DNA from: Deltaproteobacteria bacterium
Lineage (GTDB): Bacteria > Desulfobacterota > Desulfobulbia > Desulfobulbales > Desulfurivibrionaceae
Direction: 5' to 3'
Assembly (NCBI GenBank): GCA_013349285.1
Contig: DUZU01000011.1
Coordinates: forward strand, 1-64,000
Length of the DNA: 64,000 bases
Below the pieces are notes generated by a model, which saw nothing but the letters and a program-made list of their open reading frames with translations, was not told the DNA's origin and did no database searches. The translations under genes were made by a program, and so were the position numbers. The first letter of the stretch is position 1. The number at the start of each line of letters is the position of its first letter. Below are positions 8,457 through 17,413 of this stretch, in pieces.

Positions 8457-9065
8457 TCAGTCGCAGGTGTTTTTCCGGGACTCAATCGCCCTGCTCAAGG
8501 TGAGCTCATCGGCATACTTGATATCCATCCCCATGGGAATCCCACAGGCAAGCCTGGTTACCGCGGCAGGGGTTTCCTCCTGCAAGCGCTTGATCAAATA
8601 TGCGGCCGTGGCCTCGCCCGGCACCGTGGAGCTGGTGGCGATCAATACCTCGACCACCTTATCTTTTCTGACCCGGGAAACCAGGGCCTCGATCTTGATC
8701 TCATCCGGCCCGATCCCGTCCATGGGCGACAGGGCGCCGTGCAGGATATGATAAGTTCCCCTAAAGGCCCCGGTTTTCTCAATGGCCATCAGGTCGCCCG
8801 GCCCCTCAACCACACAAACCAGCTGCCGGTTGCGCCCGGAATCACTACAGATAACACAGGGATTGGTTTCGGAAAAGGCAAAACATTTGCCGCACAACCG
8901 AATAGCGCCATGCAGCTCCCCCAAACTCCGGCTCAGGCTCTGGGCCTCGGAGGCCGGACGCCGCATGATGTGAATAGCAAGCCTGGTAGCCGTTTTTTTC
9001 CCGATCCCGGGAAGGCGGCCCAGATCGGCAATAAGACGGGCCAAGGCAGGGGGGACGACATTCAT
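8457..9065 (-). CDS. recR: recombination protein RecR
   Basis: Part of the RecF(O)R pathway, which loads RecA at single-strand gaps. The 202-residue protein shows the N-terminal helix-hairpin-helix (LGRLPGIGKKTATRLA), a four-cysteine zinc finger (CGKC..CVIC at about 56-71) and a Toprim domain (VCVVEGPGDLMAIEKTG). Length is typical. It lies about 40 bases after ebfC and dnaX in the conserved dnaX-ebfC-recR order. Confidence 0.96.
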   Translation of the reverse strand: MNVVPPALARLIADLGRLPGIGKKTATRLAIHIMRRPASEAQSLSRSLGELHGAIRLCGKCFAFSETNPCVICSDSGRNRQLVCVVEGPGDLMAIEKTGAFRGTYHILHGALSPMDGIGPDEIKIEALVSRVRKDKVVEVLIATSSTVPGEATAAYLIKRLQEETPAAVTRLACGIPMGMDIKYADELTLSRAIESRKNTCD

Positions 9066-9105
9066 AATTGAGCAACCACCATCATCAAAAACATCAACAA
9101 TTCGC

Positions 9106-9414
9106 TTAAAACAAGCCGGGAATATTCATGCCGCCGGTCAACTTACCCATCTCGCCCTGGATCATCTCCCGGGCTTTTTTCATGGCATCGTTCACCGCGG
9201 CCATCACCAGATCCTGCAACATCTGCGGATCATTGGGATCGACCACCTCTTTCTCGATAACCAGGGAAATCAACTCATGCCGGCCGTTAACCGTCGCACT
9301 GACCATGCCGCCGCCCACCGAGGAAGTGACCTGCCTGGCGGCCAACTCTTCCTGCATTACCCCGAGCTTCTGCTGAAACTGCTGGGCCTGCTTCATTATC
9401 TGACTCATATCCAT
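9106..9414 (-). CDS. ebfC: YbaB/EbfC nucleoid-associated protein
   Basis: A small DNA-binding protein that dimerises into a tweezer-like fold and sits between dnaX and recR in most bacteria. I start it at ATG 9414 (MDMSQIMKQAQQ, 102 residues) because GGAG lies eight bases upstream and family members begin this way. The track adds nine residues from an upstream start. Family hallmarks are the N-terminal MKQAQQFQQKL helix, the VSATVNGRHELISLVI strand pair and the GMNIPGLF C terminus. Confidence 0.93.
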   Translation of the reverse strand: MDMSQIMKQAQQFQQKLGVMQEELAARQVTSSVGGGMVSATVNGRHELISLVIEKEVVDPNDPQMLQDLVMAAVNDAMKKAREMIQGEMGKLTGGMNIPGLF

Positions 9415-9491
9415 AACCTTGTCTCCATCATGCCAAATCAAGCGGCAGCAACAGCCGCCGTATTTTTTTCAAAAAAACTTACCGTCCGCCA

Positions 9492-11249
9492 TCATCTGCT
9501 GCGGGGCCCGGTGCGGACGTTGCCCACCTGGCCGCTGAATATCTCGTTGGTCATCTGCACCAGGGGGTCATTGGCCAAGGCGCGCCTTTCTTCCCGGGGA
9601 TTATCCCCGTCATCGCCCTGCTCGCCGTCATCCTTGACCCCCCGCACCCTGAAAACCACCTTAAAATCACGCTGAAAAAAATCCTGGGCAAATTCGTTGA
9701 TCAATTTCAGATTGTCGTGCTCCTGCATAACACTGCAATCGGAAGGATCATCAAACTTCATGACCAGTTCGCTCCCCTCATCGCGCCCCACCCCGCTCAA
9801 CCTGAGAACATGGGCCATCCAGGCCTTGCGGGACTTGACATAACCGATAAACTCATCCCAGTCCTGCCGAACCTGCTTGCCGGCAGCCCCCACCTTTTGC
9901 CCGGGCGAGCCAACCGAATGGCCGGCCGTTGTCGATCGGGGCGCAACCGGCTGCTCGAGGATCACTTCAGTTTTTTTTTGCGGGGCAACCTGCGGGGCCG
10001 ATGGATGAGGGCGGGCTCCGCCCCCCTGGGGCGCAAAGGAAGGGGCGGGTTCGGCGGTGACCGGCGGAGCCATTACCGCAGCCGGCGCGGCAGGCAAAGA
10101 AAAATCGGCGCCGGCCAGCAGCTGATCGAGCCGGGTGAGCAGATCGGCCACCGGCACGACCCGGCCGGCCTGGGTGGCCCGGATAAAGGCCATCTCCAGC
10201 ACCATTCGCGGCCGGGACGAGTACTGCATCTCCTCGACCCCCTTGAGCAGCAGATTGAAATACTGATACAGGGTTTCCTGGCTTGCGGCGGCGGCAATCT
10301 CCTTGAATTCGGCCAGTTCATGATCCGAGACATCAAGCAACTGTTCGGGCTGCTTGGCCGCCTTACAGAGCAGCAGCGACCGAAAATAGCCGAGCAGATC
10401 ATTGGCAAAGCGCTTGAGATCCATACCCGCCCCATAGCCCTTGTCGAAAATATCCAGACAACCGGCCAGATCACCGGCCAACAGAGCCCGGGCCAGCTTG
10501 GCAAAGACCTGATGATCGACCAGACCCAGAACCTGCACCACATCATCGTCGCCGACCTCGGCGCCGCCGAAGGAAAAGATCTGATCCAGCAGGCTCAGGC
10601 CGTCCCGGACACTGCCCTCGGCCTCGCGGGCAATCATCTCCAGGGATCGCTCGGAGATGCTCACCCCCTCTTGCTTGGCAATTTTACCGAAAAAAGCGAC
10701 CAGTTCGGCAAAAGCGACCCTTTTGAGCTCATAACGCTGGCAGCGGGAAAGGATGGTGATGGGAATCTTGTGCAGTTCGGTGGTGGCGAACATGAAAAAA
10801 ACATGGGCCGGCGGCTCCTCCAGGGTCTTCAACAGGGCGTTGAAGGCCTCGGTGGTGAGCATATGCACCTCATCGATGATGATGATCTTGTAGCGGCCGC
10901 TGGTCGGGAAAAATCTGATATTTTCCTTGAGTTCGCGGATCTCCTGGATGCCGCGATTGGAGGCGCCGTCGATCTCGTGGAGATCAATGGCGGTGCCGGC
11001 GGTGATCTCCTGACACGAACGGCAATTATTGCAGGGCACCTCAGCGCCGTCATGTTCACAATTCATGGCCTTGGCCATGATTCTGGCGAGGGTGGTTTTG
11101 CCGACCCCGCGCACCCCGGAAAAAAGCATGGCATGGGCGACCCGGTTACGCTGAAGGGCATTCTGCAGGGTTCGGACCACGGATTGCTGGCCCACGACAT
11201 CGGAAAAGCTCTGGGGACGCCACTTTCTGGCTAAAACAAGATAGGACAT
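9492..11249 (-). CDS. dnaX: DNA polymerase III subunit tau (and probable gamma)
   Basis: Clamp-loader ATPase that opens the beta clamp and couples the polymerases at the fork. The 585-residue protein has Walker A GVRGVGKTTLAR (about 39-50), four zinc-binding cysteines within CEHDGAEVPCNNCRSC, Walker B DEVHML and sensor SRC (LSRCQRYELK). Domain III follows, then a Pro-rich linker (about 385-460) and a tau-type C terminus. A run of nine A at codons 424-427 sits in the linker; slipping back one base gives a stop within two codons and a 427-residue product, close to the E. coli gamma length. The gene lies downstream of the 4.5S RNA and upstream of ebfC. Confidence 0.96.
   Translation of the reverse strand: MSYLVLARKWRPQSFSDVVGQQSVVRTLQNALQRNRVAHAMLFSGVRGVGKTTLARIMAKAMNCEHDGAEVPCNNCRSCQEITAGTAIDLHEIDGASNRGIQEIRELKENIRFFPTSGRYKIIIIDEVHMLTTEAFNALLKTLEEPPAHVFFMFATTELHKIPITILSRCQRYELKRVAFAELVAFFGKIAKQEGVSISERSLEMIAREAEGSVRDGLSLLDQIFSFGGAEVGDDDVVQVLGLVDHQVFAKLARALLAGDLAGCLDIFDKGYGAGMDLKRFANDLLGYFRSLLLCKAAKQPEQLLDVSDHELAEFKEIAAAASQETLYQYFNLLLKGVEEMQYSSRPRMVLEMAFIRATQAGRVVPVADLLTRLDQLLAGADFSLPAAPAAVMAPPVTAEPAPSFAPQGGGARPHPSAPQVAPQKKTEVILEQPVAPRSTTAGHSVGSPGQKVGAAGKQVRQDWDEFIGYVKSRKAWMAHVLRLSGVGRDEGSELVMKFDDPSDCSVMQEHDNLKLINEFAQDFFQRDFKVVFRVRGVKDDGEQGDDGDNPREERRALANDPLVQMTNEIFSGQVGNVRTGPRSR
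9971..9979 (-). other. A9 slippage site in dnaX
   Basis: The minus strand reads CAA AAA AAA ACT GAA. A -1 shift (or one extra A in the transcript) makes the next codons AAC TGA, ending the protein after residue 427. A GC-rich segment able to form an imperfect stem (GCCGG..CCGGC) follows. In Thermus a run of nine A in dnaX is used for transcriptional slippage, and in E. coli A6G is used for -1 frameshifting. Confidence 0.6.
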
Positions 11250-11319
11250 TTCAAGCCTTCAGTGATCTGCGTTAAGGATTCAGCCGACGGCCGCCTTAAG
11301 CTGAATGCTTAAAAAAAAT

Positions 11320-11420
11320 GATAGCCGGGCACCCTGCGGCACACAAAGTTACTCACTACCGTTGCTTCCTTCCGGACCTGGCGGAGTTCGCGAGTCTCTG
11401 TTGCGCAGGACCCGGCTATC
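11320..11420 (-). ncRNA. ffs: 4.5S signal recognition particle RNA
   Basis: A 101-nt hairpin RNA. GATAGCCGGG at the 5' end pairs with CCCGGCTATC at the 3' end, and the apical domain holds the universally conserved CCAGGTCCGGAAGGAAGCA segment that binds Ffh. A run of eight T follows one base after the 3' end, so the long stem doubles as a terminator. It lies just after tRNA-Ser and before dnaX, a frequent arrangement. Confidence 0.97.
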
Positions 11421-11434
11421 AAAACGAAAAAAAA

Positions 11435-11520
11435 TGGCGGAGAAGGTGGGATTCGAACCCACGGTACTCGCGTACACACGCGTTCCAGGCGTGCACCTTA
11501 AGCCACTCGGTCACCTCTCC
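11435..11520 (-). tRNA. tRNA-Ser (anticodon GGA)
   Basis: An 86-nt class II tRNA with acceptor GGAGAGG/CTTCTCC, discriminator G and encoded CCA. The anticodon stem CACGC/GCGTG has GGA at 34-36, reading UCC and UCU, and there is a long variable arm (TGTACGCGAGTACC). Only 14 bases separate it from the 4.5S RNA, so the two are probably made in one transcript. Confidence 0.95.
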
Positions 11521-11648
11521 GATGATTCTAAACTAGTAAATATGAGGACCGTTAACGACCCAACATACAAGTGTTCAACATTTTTTTAAAGAACAAAATA
11601 GCCAAAAGGCAAACCTTCTCGCCGGAGATCATCGAAACAAACGATTTC

Positions 11649-12107
11649 TCAACCACCCCTTCGCCGCTTAAAAAAGTCGCGCAACAGGGTGGAGCTCTCC
11701 TCGGCCAACAGACCGCCCTCCACCTTCAGCAGATGGTTGAGACGATTGTCCGATCCCACCTGGAACAGCGAGACCACCCCACCCGCTTTCGGGTCAAGGG
11801 CGCCGTAGACCAGCCGCTCAACCCTGGCATGAACCAGGGCCCCGGCACACATCACGCAGGGTTCAAGGGTCACGTAAAGGGTGGTTCCGGTCAGGCGATA
11901 GTTGCCGATCCGCTGCCCGGCCTCGCGCAGGACCAGCATTTCGGCATGCCCGCTGGGGTCACGCAATTCAATGGTCCGATTGCCGTTTTCAGCCAGGATA
12001 TTGCCGAGGCCGTCAACCAGAACCGCGCCGATGGGCACCTCGCCCCGCTCGGCCGCAAGGCTGGCCTGATCAAGGGCCAGTTCCATAAAATATTTAGCTT
12101 CGTCCAT
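11649..12107 (-). CDS. tadA: tRNA-specific adenosine deaminase
   Basis: Deaminates A34 of tRNA-Arg(ACG) to inosine. The zinc site is HAEM (His with catalytic Glu) and PCVMC (two Cys), in the order of the cytidine-deaminase fold. I start at ATG 12107 (MDEAKYFMELALDQA, 152 residues), the normal TadA length. The 56 extra residues in the track come from an intergenic stretch rich in CACGAAG-like repeats and are not family-like. Confidence 0.94.
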   Translation of the reverse strand: MDEAKYFMELALDQASLAAERGEVPIGAVLVDGLGNILAENGNRTIELRDPSGHAEMLVLREAGQRIGNYRLTGTTLYVTLEPCVMCAGALVHARVERLVYGALDPKAGGVVSLFQVGSDNRLNHLLKVEGGLLAEESSTLLRDFFKRRRGG

Positions 12108-12328
12108 CGACAAAGAAAGCCTATATAGCAAAGAGTTGATAAACTTGCAACAAAGGTTTTCGGATAACGGCTCAACGGCACTCCACCACGGTTCAGTGGT
12201 AAAGGATAAAGAGCAGCGCCAGCAAAACGGCGTTGCCTCACCACGAAGCACACGAAGGAGACGAAGAAAAAACAAAAAAAATCGTGCGCGCCATGGGCTT
12301 GGTCAAAAAAACCGCTGCGGCTTAGTTA

Positions 12329-13252
12329 CTAATCTTCCTTCTGCTGCCTTTTCTGCTTGTTGGCGTAGTTGGCGGCCTCCCAGCCGGCCACGCAGCCCTC
12401 GCCCACCGCCTTGGCCATCTGCCAGGGCGGCCCGGCAATATCGCCGGCCGCATAAATGCCGGCAATATTGGTCTGCTGCCTTTTATTGGTATCAATATAA
12501 GAAAAGGTATCGAGATCAAGCATGACGCCGATGGTGGTGGCAAGCTCCATGGCCCCTTTGGCGCCGAGTTCGACAAAAACCCCGTCCACCTCCAGGCTGG
12601 TGTCGTCATCAAGCAACAACCCCTGCACCGCGTTTTCTCCGGTTATCTCCTTGGGCCAGCGCCCGGCATGGACCTGCACCGAGCTCTCGGTCAATTTGGC
12701 CGCAAGCCCCTCGCCGACCTCCAGCGCCTGACAGACCAGATGAACCTCCGAGGCATAACCGGTCAGGGTAAGGGCGCCATCCACCGCGGCCGACTCATTG
12801 CCCACCACCGCCACCTTGGCATTGCGGTAGAAATTGGCATCGCAATCCACACAGTAACTCACCCCCCGGCCGGAAAGTTCTTTTTCACCCTTGACCTTTA
12901 ATTTTTTCCGGGAGGTGCCGGTGGCAAAGATCAGGGTACGGCAGAGCAACTCAGTGCCGCTTTCGATCTTAACCTTAAACAATTCATCAGCCTGATCGAC
13001 GTGCAACACATCCTCGGCAATAATCTCGGCCCCGAACCGGGTGGCCTGATCCACCGCGGTCCGCAACAGATCAGCGCCGTCGACTACCCCGTCGACACAG
13101 AGATAATTCTCCACATGGGCCCCGTAAATACTGCTGTGGGCAACCTTGCCGAGCACCACCACCGAGGCTTTTTTACGAACCGCATGCACCGCCGCCTGCA
13201 ACCCGGCGGGGCCGGCCCCGACAATCAACACATCTATTATGGTATCAGCCAT
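12329..13252 (-). CDS. thioredoxin reductase-like FAD/NAD(P) oxidoreductase
   Basis: A 307-residue flavoprotein of the TrxB family. The FAD-binding GAGPAG is at about 12-17, the redox CVDC motif at 134-137 (standard TrxB has CATC), and a second nucleotide-binding fold begins at VAVVGNESAAVDGALTL. The C-terminal GIYAAGDIAG is the usual FAD-contact segment. The NADPH-binding Rossmann motif is altered (GNESAA in place of GGGxSA/G), so the electron donor is uncertain. It is transcribed away from the helicase gene and is not next to a thioredoxin gene. It could be a ferredoxin- or NADH-linked relative. Confidence 0.85.
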   Translation of the reverse strand: MADTIIDVLIVGAGPAGLQAAVHAVRKKASVVVLGKVAHSSIYGAHVENYLCVDGVVDGADLLRTAVDQATRFGAEIIAEDVLHVDQADELFKVKIESGTELLCRTLIFATGTSRKKLKVKGEKELSGRGVSYCVDCDANFYRNAKVAVVGNESAAVDGALTLTGYASEVHLVCQALEVGEGLAAKLTESSVQVHAGRWPKEITGENAVQGLLLDDDTSLEVDGVFVELGAKGAMELATTIGVMLDLDTFSYIDTNKRQQTNIAGIYAAGDIAGPPWQMAKAVGEGCVAGWEAANYANKQKRQQKED

Positions 13253-13417
13253 TTCTGGACTCCTTTTTTAATAAAAATTCAGATTACAATCTTTCATTAT
13301 ATAGCGGATTCCGCCTCAAAATACCATCCCTTTCCCGCGGCCAAATAAGGCGTGGACAGATAAGAGCAAACCTTATACTATTGCCTATCCGGACAAACTC
13401 AACCTATAACTTACCCT

Positions 13418-16400
13418 ATGAAATACATCGCCGATCTCCATATCCACTCGCCCTTTTCCCGCGCCACTTCCAAGGCAAGCAACCTGGCCGGCCTTTACGC
13501 CTGGTCCAAGGTCAAGGGCATCAACGTGGTCGGCACCGGCGACTTCACCCACCCCGGCTGGTTCAGCCAGCTCAAGGAGCAGCTGGAACCCGCGGAACCC
13601 GGTCTGTTCAAACTGAAAGACGAGGCCGTGGCCAAGGCCCTGGCCGGGGTGAGCCCCGAGGATATCCCCACCCGCTTCATCCTCACCGCGGAAATCTCCA
13701 GCATCTACAAACGCCATGACCGGGTGCGCAAGGTTCATAATATCCTCTATGCCCCGGACTTCGCCTCGGTGGAGAGGCTAAACGCCAAGTTCGCCGGAAT
13801 AGGCAATATCGAGGCGGACGGCCGCCCGATCCTGGGCCTGGACTCCCGCAACCTGCTGGAGATCATGCTGAGCGAGGCGCCGGAGGGCTTTTTGGTGCCG
13901 GCCCATATCTGGACCCCGTGGTTTTCGCTGTTCGGCTCAAAATCGGGCTTTGACGCCATCGAGGATTGCTTCGGCGATCTCACCGAATATATCTTTGCCC
14001 TGGAAACCGGCCTGTCCTCCGATCCGGACATGAACCGGATGATCTCGGCCCTGGACCGCTTCGCCCTGATCTCCAACTCGGACTGCCATTCCCCGTCAAA
14101 ACTGGGGCGGGAAGCCAATATCTTTGACACCGAACTAAGCTATTACGCCCTGCGCGACGCCCTCAAGAACCCGCTGACCGGCGCCTTTAAAGGGACCATC
14201 GAGTTTTTCCCGGAAGAGGGCAAATACCATGGCGACGGCCACCGCAAATGCCAGGTTTGCCTTGAGCCCAAAGAGACCAGGGACCTTGCCGCCAAGTGCC
14301 CGGTTTGCGGCAAACCGCTCACGGTGGGGGTCCTGCACCGAGTGATGGAGCTGGCCGACCGCGAGCAGCCCTTTTACCCGGACGGCTCCCCCCAGGTAAC
14401 AAGCCTGATCCCGCTGCCCGAGGTGCTCGGGGAGATCATCGGCGCCGGGCCCGCCACCAAGGGGGTGATGACCCAGTATTGCAAGGTGATCGCCCGTTTC
14501 GGCTCCGAGTTCAACCTTTTACTCAACACCCCGATCGAAGAAATCAACCAACTCTCCCCGATCCTGGGCGAGGCGATCAAGCGGATCCGGCGAGGCCGGG
14601 TGATAAGAAAGCCCGGCTATGACGGCGAGTTCGGGGTGATCAGCGTGTTTGACGAAAACGAGCTTGCCGAGATGGCGGGCCAGATCAGCATGTTCACCGG
14701 CAAGCCGGTGCGCAAAAAAAAAAGCGCCCCGCGCCCGCCCCTGGCAATAACAAACGATGAGCCCCCAACCAGGCAAGCGCTTCCCCCCGGCCGACCCAAC
14801 CCTGAACAGCAGGCCGTGATCAGATCAACCGCGGCCAAAATTTTGGTGGCGGCGGGACCTGGCACCGGAAAGACCTTCACCCTGGTGGCCCGGATCAAAC
14901 ACCTGCTAACCAGGGACGAAATACCGCCTGAAAAAATCGTGGCCATCACCTTTACCAACCGCGCCGCCCAGGAAATGCGGGAACGACTGCTGGCCGATCT
15001 CGGCCAAACGGCGGAAAAAATCCAGGTGGCCACCTTCCACGCCTTCTGCCTGGAAAGACTGCGGGGCAAAGATCCGGAATTGGCCGTGATCGGGCCGGAA
15101 GAGCGGGCGCTGTTCATAAAAAAAATATTTGGGGAAATGGATGGCCTGGAGCGCCAGATAGTCGGCAAACAGCTTGCCGACTATCTGGAAATGGCCAATC
15201 TCGGCGAACATCCGGAGCAGACCGCCGACCCCGCTTTCAGCCAACGCTATCTGCAAGGATTGGCCGCAGCCCACGCCATCGACCTTGACCTGATTGTGCC
15301 GCGGATGGTCGAGATGATGCAGACCGATGCCGAATTCCGGCGGCGCCAAGAAGAGTCGGTGGCCTACCTTTTAGTCGATGAATTTCAGGACCTCAACCGC
15401 CCCCAGTATGAACTGGTCCTGCTTTTTTTAAAAAAATCGCGGATCTTTGCCATCGGCGACCCCAATCAGGCCATCTACGGCTTTAGGGGCAGCGACCTCA
15501 CCTTTTTCCAGCAACTCCAAGGCATGGCCGACGTAAAAACCATGCGGCTGATCCGCAACTACCGATCCGCCCCGGCCATTATCGAAGCCGCCGCCGCGGT
15601 TATCCGCCGCAACCAGCTCTGCGGCCCGACCGAATTGGTGGCCATGAGCAACCACCAGAGCGCCATCGAACTACATTCGGCGACCAGCCCCCAGGCCGAG
15701 GCGGAATTCATTGTCCAGCGGATTGAAGAATTGATGGGCGGCATCAGCAATTTCTCCATCAACAGCGGCCGGGGCGGAAACGCTGCGGCCAACCTTGGCT
15801 TCGGCGACTTTGCCATCCTGGTCCGCCTGAACCAGGTTGCCGAAGCGATCGGTCAAGCCCTGGAGCGGCGCGGGATCCCTTTTCAACAGATCGGCGCCAC
15901 CCCCTTCTACAACAAAGGCCGTCTGGCCGCCGCTTATCGGCTGCTTGAAAACACCGGCCCGGAAACCACGGTGGCCTGCTTTCTTGCCCTGTTAAAAAAT
16001 ATCAGCGGCATCGGCCCATCAACCTTAACCAGCCTGGAAGAAGCCTTGCCCCTGCGCAGCCCCGACTTTTTCCAGGCAACCGCCAAGGTGAACCTGCCGG
16101 CCGGCGCTCGGGATATCATTGCCGAAACGGGCAAGGCCCTTGCCCGCTTCCAAAGCATGGCCGCCACCAAGGGTATTGCCCCGGCCCTCACCTCGGCGAT
16201 GAAGATGCTTGGCCTTGACCCTGATCAGGAGGAGGCGGCCAGACTGCTGAGGCTGGCCGCCGCCTTTGGCGGCAATCTCACCGAGTTCCGGGCACATCTG
16301 CAACGCAACGCCCAAGCCACCGCCTATGACGAGCGGGCCGAAGCCGTCGCCCTGATGACCATGCATGGCGCCAAAGGGCTGGAATTTCCCGTGGTATTTC

Positions 16401-16669
16401 TGGCCGGCCTTGAAGAAGAGATCATCCCCTGCACCATTGCCGGACTGAACAGCGACCTGGAGGAGGAACGCCGCCTTTTTTACGTGGCCATGACCCGGGC
16501 CAAGGAAAACCTCATCCTCACCTCGGCCGCCAGCCGCACCATTTTCAACAGGATGGCAGCCTCGGAGAAATCACGCTTTATCAGCGAGATCCCAGCCAGA
16601 CTCATCCACAAGAGCGAACCGCGCCCCACAAAGAAAAAACCGCGGGCGCAACAGATAAAACTTTTTTAA
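13418..16669 (+). CDS. endonuclease Q-like PHP nuclease fused to UvrD/REP helicase
   Basis: A 1083-residue two-part protein. Residues 1 to about 400 form a PHP-type metal-dependent nuclease: DLHIHS (H8, H10), GDFTHP, TAEIS, KVHN, PAHIW and NSDCHS supply the metal ligands. A four-cysteine zinc module (C278, C281, C294, C297) follows. This layout matches archaeal endonuclease Q, which nicks 5' of deaminated bases. Residues of about 460-1083 are a complete SF1A helicase: Walker A AAGPGTGKTFT (478-488), DEFQDLN, GDPNQAIYGFRG, RNYRS, MHGAKGLEFPVV and FYVAMTRAKE. A DNA-repair machine that nicks and unwinds is the natural reading. It starts 165 bases from the divergent reductase gene. Confidence 0.88.
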   Translation: MKYIADLHIHSPFSRATSKASNLAGLYAWSKVKGINVVGTGDFTHPGWFSQLKEQLEPAEPGLFKLKDEAVAKALAGVSPEDIPTRFILTAEISSIYKRHDRVRKVHNILYAPDFASVERLNAKFAGIGNIEADGRPILGLDSRNLLEIMLSEAPEGFLVPAHIWTPWFSLFGSKSGFDAIEDCFGDLTEYIFALETGLSSDPDMNRMISALDRFALISNSDCHSPSKLGREANIFDTELSYYALRDALKNPLTGAFKGTIEFFPEEGKYHGDGHRKCQVCLEPKETRDLAAKCPVCGKPLTVGVLHRVMELADREQPFYPDGSPQVTSLIPLPEVLGEIIGAGPATKGVMTQYCKVIARFGSEFNLLLNTPIEEINQLSPILGEAIKRIRRGRVIRKPGYDGEFGVISVFDENELAEMAGQISMFTGKPVRKKKSAPRPPLAITNDEPPTRQALPPGRPNPEQQAVIRSTAAKILVAAGPGTGKTFTLVARIKHLLTRDEIPPEKIVAITFTNRAAQEMRERLLADLGQTAEKIQVATFHAFCLERLRGKDPELAVIGPEERALFIKKIFGEMDGLERQIVGKQLADYLEMANLGEHPEQTADPAFSQRYLQGLAAAHAIDLDLIVPRMVEMMQTDAEFRRRQEESVAYLLVDEFQDLNRPQYELVLLFLKKSRIFAIGDPNQAIYGFRGSDLTFFQQLQGMADVKTMRLIRNYRSAPAIIEAAAAVIRRNQLCGPTELVAMSNHQSAIELHSATSPQAEAEFIVQRIEELMGGISNFSINSGRGGNAAANLGFGDFAILVRLNQVAEAIGQALERRGIPFQQIGATPFYNKGRLAAAYRLLENTGPETTVACFLALLKNISGIGPSTLTSLEEALPLRSPDFFQATAKVNLPAGARDIIAETGKALARFQSMAATKGIAPALTSAMKMLGLDPDQEEAARLLRLAAAFGGNLTEFRAHLQRNAQATAYDERAEAVALMTMHGAKGLEFPVVFLAGLEEEIIPCTIAGLNSDLEEERRLFYVAMTRAKENLILTSAASRTIFNRMAASEKSRFISEIPARLIHKSEPRPTKKKPRAQQIKLF

Positions 16670-16678
16670 CTAACCGCC

Positions 16679-17179
16679 ATGACCAAAGACCATAACGATA
16701 TCCCGGCTCCCCGCACCATCAAGATCGGCAAGGCCAGTGTCGGCCTGATCGGCTTTGATGAGGCCATGAACAAGATCATGGGTAAGAAAATGACCGAGGA
16801 GGAAGCGGTTACCCATCTCTACCAATCGATCCGCGACAAAAATTATATCCCGGCCACCGCCGCCGACCTCTACCGCAAGGCCCTGCGCCAAGAGTACCGG
16901 CGCCGATGCGGTCTGAAAACCGATGAGTCACCCCCCCTAACCATCCGGGTGCTCGGCAAAAACTGCGTGAGCTGCAACCGAATGAACAGCCTGCTCTTTG
17001 AGATCTTGCAGAAGCTAAACCTGGCCGCGGACATGGAATCGGTGCATGACCCGGACGAGATATACCGCTTCGGGGTCACCCGGACCCCGGCCCTGATCAT
17101 CAACAATAGGGTGAAATGCGCGGGCCGCACTCCCTCTCCGGTTGAAATTGAGATGTGGCTGCAAGAAGAGACGCCATAA
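16679..17179 (+). CDS. thioredoxin-like fold protein with CXXC
   Basis: A 166-residue cytoplasmic protein without a signal peptide. The N-terminal third (about 10-80) is helical and resembles domains in small redox proteins of this phylum, but I cannot name it. The C-terminal third (about 88-160) begins TIRVLGKNCVSCNRM, a strand followed by CVSC, and continues to VTRTPALIINNRV, the cis-proline region of a thioredoxin fold. This is the pattern of the short thioredoxin_3 family rather than classical thioredoxin. It begins nine bases after the helicase stop, so the two may be co-transcribed. The partner is unknown. Confidence 0.7.
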   Translation: MTKDHNDIPAPRTIKIGKASVGLIGFDEAMNKIMGKKMTEEEAVTHLYQSIRDKNYIPATAADLYRKALRQEYRRRCGLKTDESPPLTIRVLGKNCVSCNRMNSLLFEILQKLNLAADMESVHDPDEIYRFGVTRTPALIINNRVKCAGRTPSPVEIEMWLQEETP

Positions 17180-17279
17180 CGGCCGCCAGCCAAAAAAAAT
17201 CTTGAAAAAGCAGCCAATGGCGCTAGTATGATTTAACCTTTAACCATTGAATGAAACAACCCCTGAGGAGGCTTTGATT

Positions 17280-17405
17280 ATGAGCGGCGATGATCATCAC
17301 AACGACCCACACGGATACGGCCATGATGAACCCCAGGCATGCGTGCAGGTGGGCATTATTTTTATCTGTGTCGTAGTCGCCCTGACCATCCTTTCCTTAC
17401 TGTAA
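17280..17405 (+). CDS. 41-residue single-span membrane protein
   Basis: Too short for the ORF track. ATG at 17280 follows GAGGAG at a good distance. The first 20 residues are rich in His and Asp (DDHHNDPHGYGHDEP), and residues 22-41 are a hydrophobic helix ending at the stop. The shape is a cytoplasmic or metal-binding head with one transmembrane helix, as in small accessory subunits or regulators of membrane complexes. No homolog can be named. A perfect inverted repeat follows nine bases after the stop. Confidence 0.6.
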   Translation: MSGDDHHNDPHGYGHDEPQACVQVGIIFICVVVALTILSLL

Positions 17406-17413
17406 CCTATCCT

